Positions 11,395-21,662 of a stretch of DNA of 64,000 nucleotides are shown in pieces. This DNA is from Pomphorhynchus laevis. Its lineage: Eukaryota > Acanthocephala > Palaeacanthocephala > Echinorhynchida > Pomphorhynchidae. The notes under the pieces were generated by a model. The model did no database searches and had not been told where the DNA came from. It saw nothing but the letters and a program-made list of their open reading frames with translations. Made by a program: the position numbers and the translations under genes. The first letter of the stretch is position 1. Each line of letters opens with the position of its first letter. The stretch lies in contig WNNJ02002818.1 in NCBI GenBank assembly GCA_012934845.2, forward strand, positions 1 through 64,000, written 5' to 3'.

Positions 11395-13805
11395 TTGAGT
11401 TTAATACATGACAAGTGAACTTATTACTAAAATCATTTTAAAAACAGAATGCAATTGCAAAAGTCTTAGTTTTGATAAAATAAATGAACATATATGTACC
11501 CATAATCTAGAATTAATTGAAAATTGTGAATTAAGAAAGCTGCTATCGAAAGGGTATAAATATAGATTAAATAACAACAACGACAAAAATAAAATTTACA
11601 GTTCGTTATATAATAACTTAAATGATTACTTTAGTAAGCTGATTAATAGTGAAAGCTCGAATATATCTAAGATAAAAATTTGGAAAGATTATATATTTGA
11701 TAAAATTAAAAATAAAATGAAAATAACAAACAATTATAAAAGGAAAGATAAAATTAATAAAGATATGTATAAAGAACTTACTAAATTAAAGGATAACTAT
11801 ATAATAACAACTATTGATAAAGCTAGTAATAACTTTGTCTTTTTTGAATTAGAATTTGAAAACAGATTAGAATGTGTCTTCTTTTGAAAGCAATTATTCA
11901 AATATTAATTATTAAAAATTATATAAAGTTTAAATTAAATAATTTTGGAATCCAAAATTAAATAATAAAACTAAAATTTACAATTTTTATATAGCGACTT
12001 AAATGGTTACTTTGGTAAACTGATTAATAGCAAAAGCTTAAATACATCAAAGATAAGCATTTGGAAAACTTATATATAGTTTTGATAAAATAAATATGTA
12101 TTATCTATAATACTGATTTATTGATTCGCTAATTAATTGTTATGCTTTAGTTTGAAAGTTTTAGTTTGAAAGTTTTTTTAATGTGGCAAATGCACACAGA
12201 CTGTGTGCTTACAAGCCCACAAAAGCGAAAGTTCATTATATGTACCCATAATCTAGAATTAATTGAAAACAATAAATTAAGGAAAATGCTATCAAAAGGG
12301 TATAAATTTAGATTAAATAATAATAACAATAAAAATAAAATTTACAATTCGTTATATTTTTACTTTAAGGAGATAAAGTAAGAATAATTCTTACTTTATC
12401 AAGTAAGAATTGATTAATTCTTACTTTAGCAAGCTGATCATAGTGAAAGCCCAAATACATCAAGGATAACCATTTGGAAAACTTATATATTAGATCAAAT
12501 TAAAAAGAAAATGAAAATAAAAAATATAAAAATAAAAATAAAATTAATAAAGATATGTATACAGAACTTACTAAATTAAATTATAACTATATAATAACAA
12601 CTATTGAAATAGCTAAATTAAATCAATGAAATGATTTTAGTACGTTTTATACAAATCTAGATTTAGCAGATATTAAAGATGCATTAGAAAAATTAATTAA
12701 TTTTATATTCGGAAAAATATTAACGCATGTCTAACATAAATTAAACCATCAAGTAAATATAAATATATGGATAAAATTGAGTTTATAGAATTCTTAAATA
12801 TTTTGATAAATCAAAATTATTTAAAAGTGTGGATATCTATATTTATGAAAATAAAAAGTTACCCAATAATAGGCTATAGTAGATCAATTATAGCTGACAT
12901 GTTTTTAAGCTTCTTTAGAATATAAATTTGTTATGAACAAATTTAGTTTTTAGTTTTTTTATTTTTAAGTTTTAAATCAAAACCATATAAAGTATGAAAT
13001 AGAAATATATGTTTTGATATATTGATGATGTTCCTTTAACTTGAATAATTTGTATTTAAAAAATGAACAAATTTATCCAGAAAGCCTTATTCTGAATAAA
13101 GCCAATATTAATGATAAAGAAGGTGTATATCTAGATATGAACATAAACTTAACATCAATTAAAACTGCTACTAATTCATATCGTAAAGACGACATATTTA
13201 AATTTACAAGAAACATATTTTTGCATGAGCATTCATGCATACCATATAATATAAAATATAATACATTAAATAATGAAATTTTAAGAATTGCAACAATATG
13301 TAATGATATTGGCTTTCTTCAAAATCATTTAAATAATTTAATAGATACATATTTTAAACTAGGTTACTATAAAAATAACATCAAGCAGAAAATAGTAAAA
13401 TATATAAATCAACATAATATTATTTAAAATAAATTTAAAATCATTAGCGGAAAATATTTTTATGGATGGATAATAAATAATATACTTTGTATAAGAATAA
13501 GATACTATATAATCAAGTTTCGCCAGCGGAAATACGTCCTTAACACGTATTTGGTCCCGCTGCTTTGTTGGGCAGGGAGTTAGGGGCCGAAACCTGATAG
13601 CATAGTAGTTCCTCCTGATGACCCCTAATCCTTATTCTGATACAACGTCTCAGAATGTATGGATAATAAACAATATACTTTGTATTAGAAAAAGATACTA
13701 AATAATCAATGATTAATATGCTTAAATTATTTTATTATTTTTATTTATCAGTATGTTTAATTTATAAATAATTGAATATACGTAGATTCAGTTACCTGAT
13801 CTGAT
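11395..13805 (+). mobile_element. Penelope-like element, longest RT-to-3'-end copy
   Basis: In order: RT N-terminal blocks (11401-11890), a decayed middle (11890-12620), the palm-region block FSTFYTNLDLADIKDALEKL (about 12630-12720), then a clean C-terminal frame 13041-13427 (YLDMNINL, HEHSCIPYNIKY, NDIGFLQNHLNNLIDTYFKL). The 3' tail follows (13440-13690) and the terminal CGTAGATTCAGTTACCTGAT block near 13785. The copy is broken in many places. It carries a nested LINE tail at 12175-12230 and local inverted duplications at 12372-12426. The RT family is PLE. The Naiad-type assignment rests on the endonuclease order seen at 47.6-50.3 kb. Confidence 0.8.
12175..12230 (-). mobile_element. Very short CR1-like LINE 3' tail inserted in a PLE
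   Basis: The word AATGTGGCAAATGC followed by GTGTGCTTACAAGCCCACAAA is the same 3' terminus, in reverse, as the CR1-like copies ending at 32262 and 23835. It interrupts the PLE sequence, so it is a 5'-truncated insertion of about 55 bp and postdates that PLE copy. Confidence 0.75.
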
Positions 13806-13943
13806 GTGTTAATTTATATAATAAAATATAGCTATTTGTTAACTTTTTTAATTAAGTTATTTGTTATCTGTTTCCTTTGAACGAAAATATTTCCGATTAT
13901 AATTTAAAATCAGCTAATAGACTATTACAGTTTGAAAAGTTAC

Positions 13944-14220
13944 CTTGCAACACGGTGAGCGTAATCGCGATCGCCAAAGCTAAATATGTGTAGTTGATAG
14001 AGTTTTGATATATTTCTAAGAAATTGATGTGTTCCAGGACGAATGGCGGTGTGATACCATGTATGCGAAGTGGAACCCAGCTTATAATGATAAATATTTT
14101 GTAGTCTAATGTCAACATGCTCTCCAGTAGTGTTGACTAAAGTTTCATCTAGATCAACTAGGAGATCAAGTCGTCTTTGCCGGAGAAGTGTAGATAAATC
14201 CTGATTTCCAACTTTCTTGG
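13944..14220 (-). CDS. Fcp1: FCP1 CTD phosphatase, catalytic DxDxT exon
   Basis: FCP1 (CTDP1) dephosphorylates the RNA polymerase II C-terminal repeat in the nucleus. Translated from 14220 downward, the exon reads KKVGNQDLSTLLRQRRLDLL, then VDLDETLVNTT with the aspartyl-phosphatase DLDET motif. WYHTAIRPGTHQFLRNISKL and LHIFSFGDRDYAHRVA follow, matching the LRPG...FLE..SKLYELH..TFG.R.YAH pattern of FCP1. The acceptor used is ...TATAGGAAG (exon phase 1) and the donor is GCAAG|GTAACT (phase 2). The phase fits the exon at 20876-20940 exactly. A longer open frame on the same strand at 13897-14118 is a shadow in another frame. The next exons, expected further left, were not found. Confidence 0.88.
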
Positions 14221-14599
14221 CTTCCTATAAAATCACTCTACAGTAAAAACGCGTCAAAAAATAATCAAAATATTAAACACGAATTTTATTACCATTGAGA
14301 AGAAAAATTCAATAAGCATGCAAGTGAATTATTATTTAATCTATTTCTATACCATCAACGCTTATAATTTTTAAAGCTAAAGAATTATGTACTAGGAACT
14401 ATGTACTAAAAAGTCATACGGAAGAAATCAGGAATATTTTATATTTAGAATACCATAATAAAATAAACTTAACGTTGCATTGCATAATAAGTAATAACTC
14501 TTTGTCCCTGGTGAAAGTTAAATTATAAATTTGAATGATAAGCTGAAAGATATTATCTAGTAATATTAAATAATTATTAAATAATCATTTATATAATTA
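14221..14599. other. FCP1 intron, no other feature
   Basis: AT-rich intronic sequence between the FCP1 catalytic exon and an RTE fragment. No conserved coding block was seen. Confidence 0.45.
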
Positions 14600-15090
14600 T
14601 TTAAATGGCGTTCCTCTGCCAAAGACAAATGCGTTCAAATATCTGGGATTAGTCATCTCCAGCACAGGAGGAATGGCAAAAGACGTCACCACTCGCATCA
14701 AAGCTAGCTGGACGAAATGGAGAGTAGCCACTATAGTCTTGTGCGACAAACGTATGCCAGACAGACTCAAATCGAAGTTCTACAGAAGCGTGATACGGCC
14801 TGTAACAATGTACGGTGATGAGTGCTGAACAATGACAGCAAAAGCAGAAGCTGTGATGTATAAAAACAAAAATGCTAAGGTGGATCGCGTGAAAAACTCG
14901 CCAGTACCATATTGGTAACGAAGACATCCGAAAGCGATTTGGCGTAGCACCCATAGCAGGCAAACTGAGAGAATCAAGGCTGAGATGGTATCGATATGTA
15001 CTGAGGGCAGACGTGAACATACAGGCGCATGCACTATTTTAAATCGAGTTCGATTGAAAGAGACCAAGAGGAAGACCACAGAAATTGTAA
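14600..15090 (+). mobile_element. RTE-type LINE fragment, RT 3' part
   Basis: Plus-strand translation gives TNAFKYLGLVISSTGGMAKD, then RIKASWTKWRVATIVLCDKR, RLKSKFYRSVIRPVTMYGDE and a later KLRE..LRWYRYVLRADV-like stretch. This is the region after the RT domain in RTE-type endonuclease-reverse transcriptases of insects (consensus DV..RI.AGW.KWR...VLCD...P..LK.KFYR...RP..LYG.ECW). Stops and at least one frame change interrupt it. It is a short dead copy inside the FCP1 intron. The two minus-strand open frames over it are shadows. Confidence 0.75.
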
Positions 15091-15564
15091 AAAGTGTAAA
15101 AAATCACATTATCTACAATTTTTATATAAATTTTAATTATTTAACTTTATATTAATAATTTATAATAATTATAATAATTTATAATTATCTAGTTAAAGTT
15201 ATTTAAACAACTTTGCATCTCGGCTTAGGTCATAAACAGACAACCTCAAAAGTTGCAAACAGTGAGCAAATCAAGTAGATATTGCAATAAAATTCCGTGT
15301 TGATGTTCGTGAATTATAGAATATCAATTACGGGCAGGCTAATAGGTAACTTCGATAGAGAGACAGTTTCGATAAATAAATAAACGTGAATACATGACAC
15401 AATGACGTGAAACATTCGAAACAATAATCACAGTGACACGTTGATAATCTTACGTGGCCCATTATACATTTTACACAAAATTTTAAATGGTATTTTTGTA
15501 TGTTCCGTTCCTACCAAACGGATCCATCCAGTTAGTTTGCTTATAAATATGAATCAAATAGAAC
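15091..15564. other. FCP1 intron, no recognised feature
   Basis: Unassigned sequence of somewhat higher complexity than its surroundings. Nothing recognised. Confidence 0.35.
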
Positions 15565-15891
15565 TCAGGGTCTAATGCTCGTATCATAGACTCTATTTTT
15601 TGAAGGTTTATTAGCAATTTTTCGATAAGATTGAGACTTAAGAGTTCTCTTACAAAGATTGAACAAAGATTGAACCCCTACTAAGAATCCAACGATATCA
15701 TTGGATGATTTAGGTAATACCCCGACGACTCGTTTCAAATATCGTGCATGACAGTTACCAATCTGTTTAAAGTTGAAAGCTTTCAAGTTGATTATTAGAT
15801 AATTATCGTAACAGTAGTTATATAATAAGTTTGACGCGCTTTGCCCGGATATAATATCAGTAAAACGAATGCTAAATCGATAAATCGACAT
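15565..15891 (-). CDS. Hypothetical 108-residue open frame
   Basis: I do not recognise this protein. The frame opens at an ATG and reads through a lysine- and arginine-rich C-terminal half (KRTLKSQSYRKIANKPSKNR) with no signal peptide or membrane segment. It lies within the long FCP1 intron on the same strand as FCP1. It has no splice context that I could match and may be chance or a relic of an unrecognised element. Confidence 0.2.
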   Translation of the reverse strand: MSIYRFSIRFTDIISGQSASNLLYNYCYDNYLIINLKAFNFKQIGNCHARYLKRVVGVLPKSSNDIVGFLVGVQSLFNLCKRTLKSQSYRKIANKPSKNRVYDTSIRP

Positions 15892-16556
15892 CGTAGTGTA
15901 CCGAAATTATATCATGATTATTTTCGCTGAGCTTAGTAGGAAGATCAAACAAAAATAATTAAAAAGAATGAAACTTGGTGGATCACACTGAAACTCTCCT
16001 CGATTTGAGATTACCGACTTTGAATAGTTTAAGCTGTGATAAGCATATTAATCAATCCATGTAAAAAACAGGCATTGTTTTTACCGGCTTCAATAGTGTA
16101 TAGCGTCATAAATATAAACATAGCTACATATAAACCAGCTCATTACAACTTGACTCACCACATGGGCTGGTTTTTATACAGTTGGTATTAAGCTTAAAGA
16201 AAATCGGTGATATAATTTCGGTACTTTACGCTAACGAGTTAGCTATCGTTTGAAAGCAATTTAGTTATCGTTTATTTTTGAAAGATCGAAACCGTTGAGC
16301 AAATTGTAATCAATTAATTGATATTCAGTTAGCTTTATGACGACGATTACAACTTATGTTGTCAAACTAAGATGATGAAGCTTAGAAAGGCGAATTTTAA
16401 TCCTTTAAAGCTGTAAGTACACAATACGCTATACCTCAAAAGTACAAAATAAGCGTGCGACGAAATGAATTTAGATCTTATTATGATGGCATCAATGATG
16501 TAATTGATAAGTCATGGATCGACACAGAACGAAAACAGCACTAGACTGAGTGATAT

Positions 16557-16820
16557 TTAAGCTTTTCTCTTCAATGACTGATGCCGTTCAACAAGATCAC
16601 GCAATAAAATGTTATGATCACGAGCTGTGGAAACGATATATAAAAATAAATGAGCGTCACAAATAAATAAGACGACGGGTTGGCATAGAAAAACGATGTG
16701 AACTATATTTGGAAATGATCTGAGTATATCGCTGAGCTTGAGTGTCAGTTTAACGATTGTGCTACATACCGTAACGTATTCAATAAATATGTATCCGTTT
16801 GTCAAGTCATTAATCAACAT
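16557..16820 (-). CDS. Hypothetical 87-residue hydrophobic open frame
   Basis: The frame contains two hydrophobic stretches (IFIEYVTVCSTIVKLTLKL and IVHIVFLCQPVVLFICDAHL) and a charged C-terminus (RDLVERHQSLKRKA) before the stop. The look is of a fragment of a multi-pass membrane protein such as an insect chemoreceptor, but no diagnostic motif is present and the idea is only inference. It is located in the FCP1 intron. Confidence 0.22.
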   Translation of the reverse strand: MLINDLTNGYIFIEYVTVCSTIVKLTLKLSDILRSFPNIVHIVFLCQPVVLFICDAHLFLYIVSTARDHNILLRDLVERHQSLKRKA

Positions 16821-17979
16821 CTTGACAGATTCGAAAGTAAAAATGGAATTTTAGCAGTAACTGTAAACAATCTACGACAATCAGGTAAAATCTACGACCA
16901 TCACGTAAGCGGTTCAGAACGTTCTAGTTCACAAAGAACAGAGGTTATAAATAGATAGTTTAATAATTAGAAGTAAATAAACTACAAGTGAATTACTATT
17001 GAAATTTCTCTATAATGAACTAAAGAAATTCCTTAACTACGTCGTTACATAGGTAGTACACTGTCATTATCACAGAAAATCGAAACCATCAAACAAATCT
17101 GGCAATCCGGTTCTTTGAGAGTGATTGCACACTTAAGCCGTTATACACTCACATCCCAACGAGGGCGAAATATAAAATGTCAATCGATCAGCAAATATTT
17201 TGATGGATGGCATTAAAGTTACCTACTTGGATAAATCACTCGTAAAACCTTTGTACTACAGTCGTATATAGACGATATATTTATAGTATGACTAAGCGAG
17301 CAATATTTAATCACAGTTTGAATCTTTACATTCTTGACAGATTTAAACTCCCGTTCCAGAAAAACAACTTAAATTAACTATTTGATGTATCCACGTTTTG
17401 AGACAACCGTTTGCATGAAGCCTCAATCTGTCCTTATGCACATACATGCGCATAGCAGTCATCTACGATTGCGATTTTAATAATAAACTATATGATTGAA
17501 CAGTCAACTCATTAAACGTGGTTACAACATGCACACAATTCGAACTCAATTCACAAAATTAGAAGTGATGCAATACATCCTAAGAACAGATTACGGAAAT
17601 AATTTACTTCCATGACGGTGCTATTCTATGTTAGACGATAGTCAGAGGCGAATTTGCATGATAACAGAGTTTAGCACAGGTGCTAGGCAAATATAAGTAA
17701 GATTCGCTTGGGTGCTCGAATTTTCCGAGATTCCTTTAAGGACATAACCTGTGAGAACTTGTGAGAAATATATAATTGATCATAATTGCAAAACGTTTTT
17801 ATTGTTGAAATAAAAAAGGTCACGCGACCTTTCAAAATACATTCATAATTACACGCGATTTATTTAATAACCTTTTTAACTTGACTATAAAACATTTTAA
17901 ATTGACTAAACATAATAAAACCTATCCATAGTAGGGATAAGTTAGGAAGAGAGTATGGCTTCATAATTATGAAGGGAGA
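16821..17979. other. FCP1 intron, no recognised feature
   Basis: No coding block, repeat family or RNA gene was recognised. Complexity is ordinary for non-repetitive DNA of this genome. Confidence 0.35.
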
Positions 17980-18249
17980 GTGATTCCTCAAAAACTTTAT
18001 CAAGGCCTATGTTACCAATCTAACTGGATTCCCTATCTCCAGCTAAACAAACTTCTTGAATATCTTCCAAAAGAAAGATCAAGAAGGATTAAGGTGAACA
18101 ACACTCGCTTATCCCTGCTTTGTTGGAACCTATCCCTAGAACTCCAATATTTTTCCGAGAGAGCCTGTCTGAAGGAATCAGAGATATTGGGAAGGTATAA
18201 CATTTTGGCTAGGACTTTGAGCTTTGTCAGGGTGGGATTGAAAATGTGA
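17980..18249 (+). CDS. Hypothetical 89-residue open frame
   Basis: Not recognised. The frame is locally less AT-rich than its flanks and rich in Leu, Arg and Tyr (CYQSNWIPYLQLNKLLEYL). The sequence around 17940-18480 (GAGAGTATGG, GGTGGGATTG, GAAAGAGATC) differs in base composition from its neighbours and may be a piece of an unrecognised element. Confidence 0.2.
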   Translation: MIPQKLYQGLCYQSNWIPYLQLNKLLEYLPKERSRRIKVNNTRLSLLCWNLSLELQYFSERACLKESEILGRYNILARTLSFVRVGLKM

Positions 18250-19044
18250 CTTTAAAGGGAGTCGAAAAGATGCCGTTAGCTTGCGAAGAGATGTAGGAAT
18301 TAAATCGAGTTAAGCTCGCATTAACCTACAACAAGGAAGATTCCGATAGATGATTGAAAGAGATCCACCCTAATTAGATCAAAGTTAAAAGACATTGAAA
18401 GACACATCAAAATTGGAGAGATAAACGAGATAAAATAGGCATTAAAAAGATAATGGATAAATACGGATGATAGCTAGACTAATTTTTGGATTTTCCTTAC
18501 GTTTTAATGTAGATCATTGCTTACGTTGGTGTGATATAAAAAGTAAAAAACCAATGAAAGATGGCAATGGCTACTTTGATAATTAAGAATCAAGAAGTAT
18601 TTATAAATACAATATACTGGAATATTTGTAGTTTATAAATATTTTTTAATATTAGTCGTGTGCAATAGGCAATATGTACATTTACTCCGAGCATGTTTAG
18701 AATTTTTTGTAAATTGCGCAATAAGTCAAAAAAGTCTACGAAGTCAAAGTTTCGCAAAACATCCTGCGAAAATTCTTTACAATTTAAAATATTTTTAATA
18801 ATTAAAAAATACAAGTTATAATTAACTTGAATAAACATAAGTTATAAGTTTATATCTATATACTTATATGGTACCAAAATAAATTTAGCCTATTGCCTAA
18901 GTTAAATATAAAGTTATAGCCTTATAACCTCATAATCGCATATAAGGTTATAACCTTATATAACTATATAACCTTAAATAACTTAATATAACCTTATATA
19001 TTACAATATAATTGTATTGACATTCAGATTGAATTGTGTTTCTA
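18250..19044. other. AT-rich intron sequence with small palindromes
   Basis: Includes a run of interleaved palindromic words (ATAAGGTTATAACCTTAT near 18940-18960 and TATAACCTT repeats to 19010). No gene. Confidence 0.4.
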
Positions 19045-19120
19045 GCATTACCGTCTTACCAACTACCGCCTTACTAATTATCAGCTTACCAATTACTGTC
19101 CTTTCTAATTACCGTCTTAA
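19045..19120. repeat. Degenerate 18-bp tandem repeat, about 4 units
   Basis: Units of the form ATTACCGTCTTACCAACT follow one another with substitutions (ACCGCCTTACTAATTATC, AGCTTACCAATTACTGTC). Confidence 0.6.
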
Positions 19121-19244
19121 AATATTGATTTATTTTTAAATGGAAAAGATCCGTATTCACGTACATATGATAAAGAACCCGGCAGGACTGTAACAAAAAT
19201 ATACGATTATCGTGAAACTAAAGTACGATGAAGACTGCATTCAA

Positions 19245-19330
19245 TATTTTAAGTTGATATACCTGTGCAGCCATTGTTACCATAGAAATTTTGATGATTA
19301 TTTTATTCTGCACGCTACTGTAATCATATC
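19245..19330 (-). repeat. Inverted piece of short repeat family 2
   Basis: Its reverse complement (GCAGAATAAAAATA, ATCATCAAAATTTC, GTAACAATGGCTGCACAGG words) matches the 3' part of the copies at 19550-19625 and 20270-20335, so it is a truncated member in the opposite direction. Confidence 0.65.
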
Positions 19331-19370
19331 TATAAGCTAACAGCAGTACGCAGTTATTGAATCAGCAGCA

Positions 19371-19735
19371 GTACTTACATTTGCAAAATGTAAGAGAAGT
19401 CTTTTATTAAATCTAATTGCCCATAAAATCAGACGAGTCAAGTAATCGTCAGTCAACGTTAAAAGGATCGAAACGTGAAACATGGGTATTGGATCAGTAG
19501 CTAAAGAGGTCCATTAATACTGAAATGTAGCGTACTGTTATTGGCTTATTGATAGGATTTAAGCAACGTGCAGAATAAAAATAGTCTTCAAAATTTCAAT
19601 AGTAACAATGACAGCAAGATATATCAACTTAAAATTAGGAAAAAAACTATAGAAGACTAGTTTGATAATAGTAATCATTATGAATTAATGATTAATTTCA
19701 AAATAGGTAGGTTTTCAAATTAAAGGTTGCACCTT
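19371..19735 (+). repeat. Short repeat family 2, copy a
   Basis: Shares with copies b and c the head CATTAAATCTAATTGCC, the block CAGACGAGTCAAGTAATCGT, the core CGAAACGTGAAA...CAGTAG...GAAATGTAGCGTA and a long tail ending TAGGTAGGTTTTCAAATT. The core is also shared with the 397-bp array units at 1.7-5.05 kb. Confidence 0.75.
19495..19540 (+). ncRNA. Hammerhead-like motif, family 2 copy a
   Basis: The order is stem I strand CAGTAG, core (CTAAAGA here in place of CTGATGA), a stem II region, GAAA, a short stem III (ATG/CGT) with cleavage-site-like GTA, then CTGTTA. The first core box is mutated, so this copy is not expected to cleave. Confidence 0.35.
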
Positions 19736-19742
19736 ATCCTAA

Positions 19743-19770
19743 CAACGCAGATTAAATTTAATCTGCGTTG
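19743..19770. repeat. Perfect 28-bp palindrome
   Basis: The arm CAACGCAGATTAAA is followed immediately by its exact reverse complement. It lies between family 2 copies. Confidence 0.9.
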
Positions 19771-20089
19771 GTAGATAAATGGCTTTATTAGAACTATCTA
19801 TAGCTGAAGCCAATAATTCCATTATCTTCCGCAGTTAACATGATCAGGACATAGGTCGAGGATTGATGACTGTAATTGTTTATCTATGAACAATATTTCG
19901 AATAAATTGAACCGAAACACGTAGATAAATGGCTTTATTAGAACTATCTATAAATGTAACAACACATGTCAATAAATATCACATGTCAGTTATATAAGAT
20001 TAAAGTAACGTTTGGTGTTATCAAAAAATTTAATTGTAGCGTTGACTGCACAATTAATTTGAATTAAAAAAGAAAAAAGACAAGATCAT

Positions 20090-20430
20090 CCTTCTAAGAT
20101 AAAAGTATTTCATTAAATCTAAAATGCCAAAAAGCAGACGAATCGAATGATCGTCATCCATCATTAAAGGGACTGAAACTTGAAATGCAGGTATTGGATA
20201 AGTAGCTGATGAGGTTCATTCAATACTGAAGTGTAGCGTAATGCTATTGGCTTGTAGATAGGATTAAAGTAGCATCATAATAAAAATAGTCATCAAAATT
20301 TCAATAGTAACAATGACTGCACAGGTATATCAATTTGAAAATAGAAAACAAACTATAGATAACTAATTTAATAATAGCAATCATTAGATGAAATAGGTAG
20401 GTTTTCAAATTGAAGGTATAATCTTCTTCT
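20090..20430 (+). repeat. Short repeat family 2, copy b
   Basis: Same head, core and tail order as copy a, including TAGGTAGGTTTTCAAATT at the end. The hammerhead-like motif is at 20200-20246. Confidence 0.75.
20200..20246 (+). ncRNA. Hammerhead-like motif, family 2 copy b
   Basis: Here the CTGATGA core is intact and the cleavage-site-like GTA is kept, but the second box reads GAAG instead of GAAA and the outermost stem I pairs are lost (AAGTAG/ATGCTA). Together with copies a and c the consensus is a complete type I core. Confidence 0.4.
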
Positions 20431-20464
20431 AACAACGCTGATTTAATTTTAAATCAGAAAAGAT

Positions 20465-20760
20465 TTCAATTAAATTTGCAAAATGTAAGACAAAAGTCTT
20501 TCATTAAATCTAATTGCCAATAAAATCAGACGAGTCGAGTGATCGTCAGTCAACATTAAAAGAACCGAAACGTGAAATGTAGGTATTTGATCAGTAGCTG
20601 ATGAGGTCTACCAATACTGAAATGTAGCGCACTGCTGTTGGCTTATAAATAGGATTGAAGGAGTGTGCAGAATAAAAAATAGTCATCAAAATTTCAATGG
20701 TAAAAATGACTGAACAGTATATATTTTATACGCTCTTCATGACTGCACAGGTATATTAAT
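20465..20760 (+). repeat. Short repeat family 2, copy c
   Basis: The head AAAATGTAAGACAAAAGTC and CAGACGAGTCGAGTGATCGT are followed by the shared core. The tail is shorter than in copy a. Confidence 0.75.
20592..20637 (+). ncRNA. Hammerhead-like motif, family 2 copy c
   Basis: CAGTAG-CTGATGA-(stem II region)-GAAA-TGTAGCGCA-CTGCTG. Both core boxes are intact and stem I can form six pairs (one G-U). The base before the cleavage position is C rather than U (GCGCA), which should block cleavage in this copy. Type I topology. Confidence 0.45.
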
Positions 20761-20875
20761 TTAAAATAAACGTATTATGTATTTTATTCGCTCTTCACGG
20801 CTGTCAATAGTTTTTAAACAATATTAATTGAAAGGAATAAAATAGAATCAAAGTTCAAGTGCAATTGTAAGATAC

Positions 20876-20940
20876 ATAACTTCTCCGAAACTTTTAATTC
20901 CGGTATTGTGTGGAGTATTGAGAGTTTTGTTCTTTTAGAG
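20876..20940 (-). CDS. Fcp1: FCP1 CTD phosphatase, exon before the catalytic exon
   Basis: Reads SKRTKLSILHTIPELKVSEKL. It corresponds to the conserved ...VPMIHSVPELKVSEEL region of FCP1 just ahead of the phosphatase domain. The acceptor is GAGCCGAG (phase 2) and the donor is TTAT|GTATCT (phase 1). Joined to the exon at 13944-14220 it gives ELKVSEKLSKKVGNQDL, which keeps the family's spacing. The upstream intron is only 64 bp. Confidence 0.8.
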
Positions 20941-21004
20941 CTCGGCTCATTTTCTGCATATCAATGAATGGCAGGTAGATATACAGGTCAAATGATAATC
21001 TTAC

Positions 21005-21112
21005 GTGTCGAGTTTTATACCGAAACTTTTCAAGTCTGCTCCGCATTCTGCACATAAATCTTTAAGAACAATAGGATGATCACATTCTTTCGTGTATGTA
21101 AGAACATCAGTT
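21005..21112 (-). CDS. Fcp1: FCP1 CTD phosphatase, cysteine-motif exon
   Basis: Reads TDVLTYTKECDHPIVLKDLC then AECGADLKSFGIKLDT. FCP1 proteins have a near-identical C.HP.VMKDMCAECGADL motif at this place, a likely metal-binding patch. The acceptor is AATTTAG and the donor is ACAC|GTAAGA (phase 2). The reading frame continues into the next exon at 20940. Confidence 0.85.
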
Positions 21113-21159
21113 CTAAATTATAGCTGCCGTAAAAAAATAAAATGGAAAAAATACATTAC

Positions 21160-21244
21160 TGTCTACAGATTGTTTCACCGACTTTCACATTGACAGAGAT
21201 AATCTTGCATTTGAATTTACAACGCCATCTATACACAGGTCCGG
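21160..21244 (-). CDS. Fcp1: FCP1 CTD phosphatase, N-terminal exon
   Basis: Reads PVYRWRCKFKCKIISVNVKV then GETICRQ. This resembles the lipoyl-like N-terminal fold of FCP1 (...W.V..G..V..G.VL). The acceptor is TGTTTAG (phase 1) and the donor is AGACA|GTAATG (phase 2). The following intron is 47 bp, and the joined frame runs straight into TDVLTYTKEC. The first exon with the start codon was not identified to the right. The assignment of this exon rests mainly on its position and frame. Confidence 0.65.
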
Positions 21245-21662
21245 CTAAACATTTAATTTTAATTTTACTTGATAACTTTTTATTTGAGAACATTTTATCT
21301 AAGAGCTATTTATAATTAGGAATCGAAAGTAATTGATATTGATCTTATCAACTTCATTTGGCATCAATCGCAATGATATCTTAAGAATTCATTTACATTA
21401 TTTAATTTTAATTAATTATTTCGCTGATGGTATTACTGTTGTGTATTGTATTGTATGCTTAGACACAACATATTAAGGAATGTCAGATATGTGACTTACA
21501 ATATCGCAGTCACGTGTGCATTACAATTCCTAGTGTCGTAAGTTTACTATCTAGAGATCGGGTGGGTACCGCTGGAACGCATGTCTAACACGGTGCAATG
21601 TATTTGACAGGTTGAATACACAATGTGTTTAACTCAATGTGTTTGGCACGTTAAAACACAAT
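21245..21662. other. Upstream of FCP1 exons, nothing recognised
   Basis: Unassigned. Contains ACACAATGTG words repeated around 21620-21660. The Penelope-like tail that follows is inserted within this context. Confidence 0.35.

Noticed and set aside
13897-14118. A 73-residue hydrophobic open frame that looks membrane-like
   Set aside because: It overlaps the FCP1 catalytic exon in another frame; the FCP1 frame has clear family motifs and splice sites.
14649-15079. Two minus-strand open frames of 123 and 99 residues
   Set aside because: Shadows of the RTE fragment, whose plus-strand translation carries the recognisable motifs.
15565-16820. A chemoreceptor gene made of the two minus-strand frames
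   Set aside because: Hydrophobic segments alone are not diagnostic and no receptor signature or splice sites linking the frames were found.
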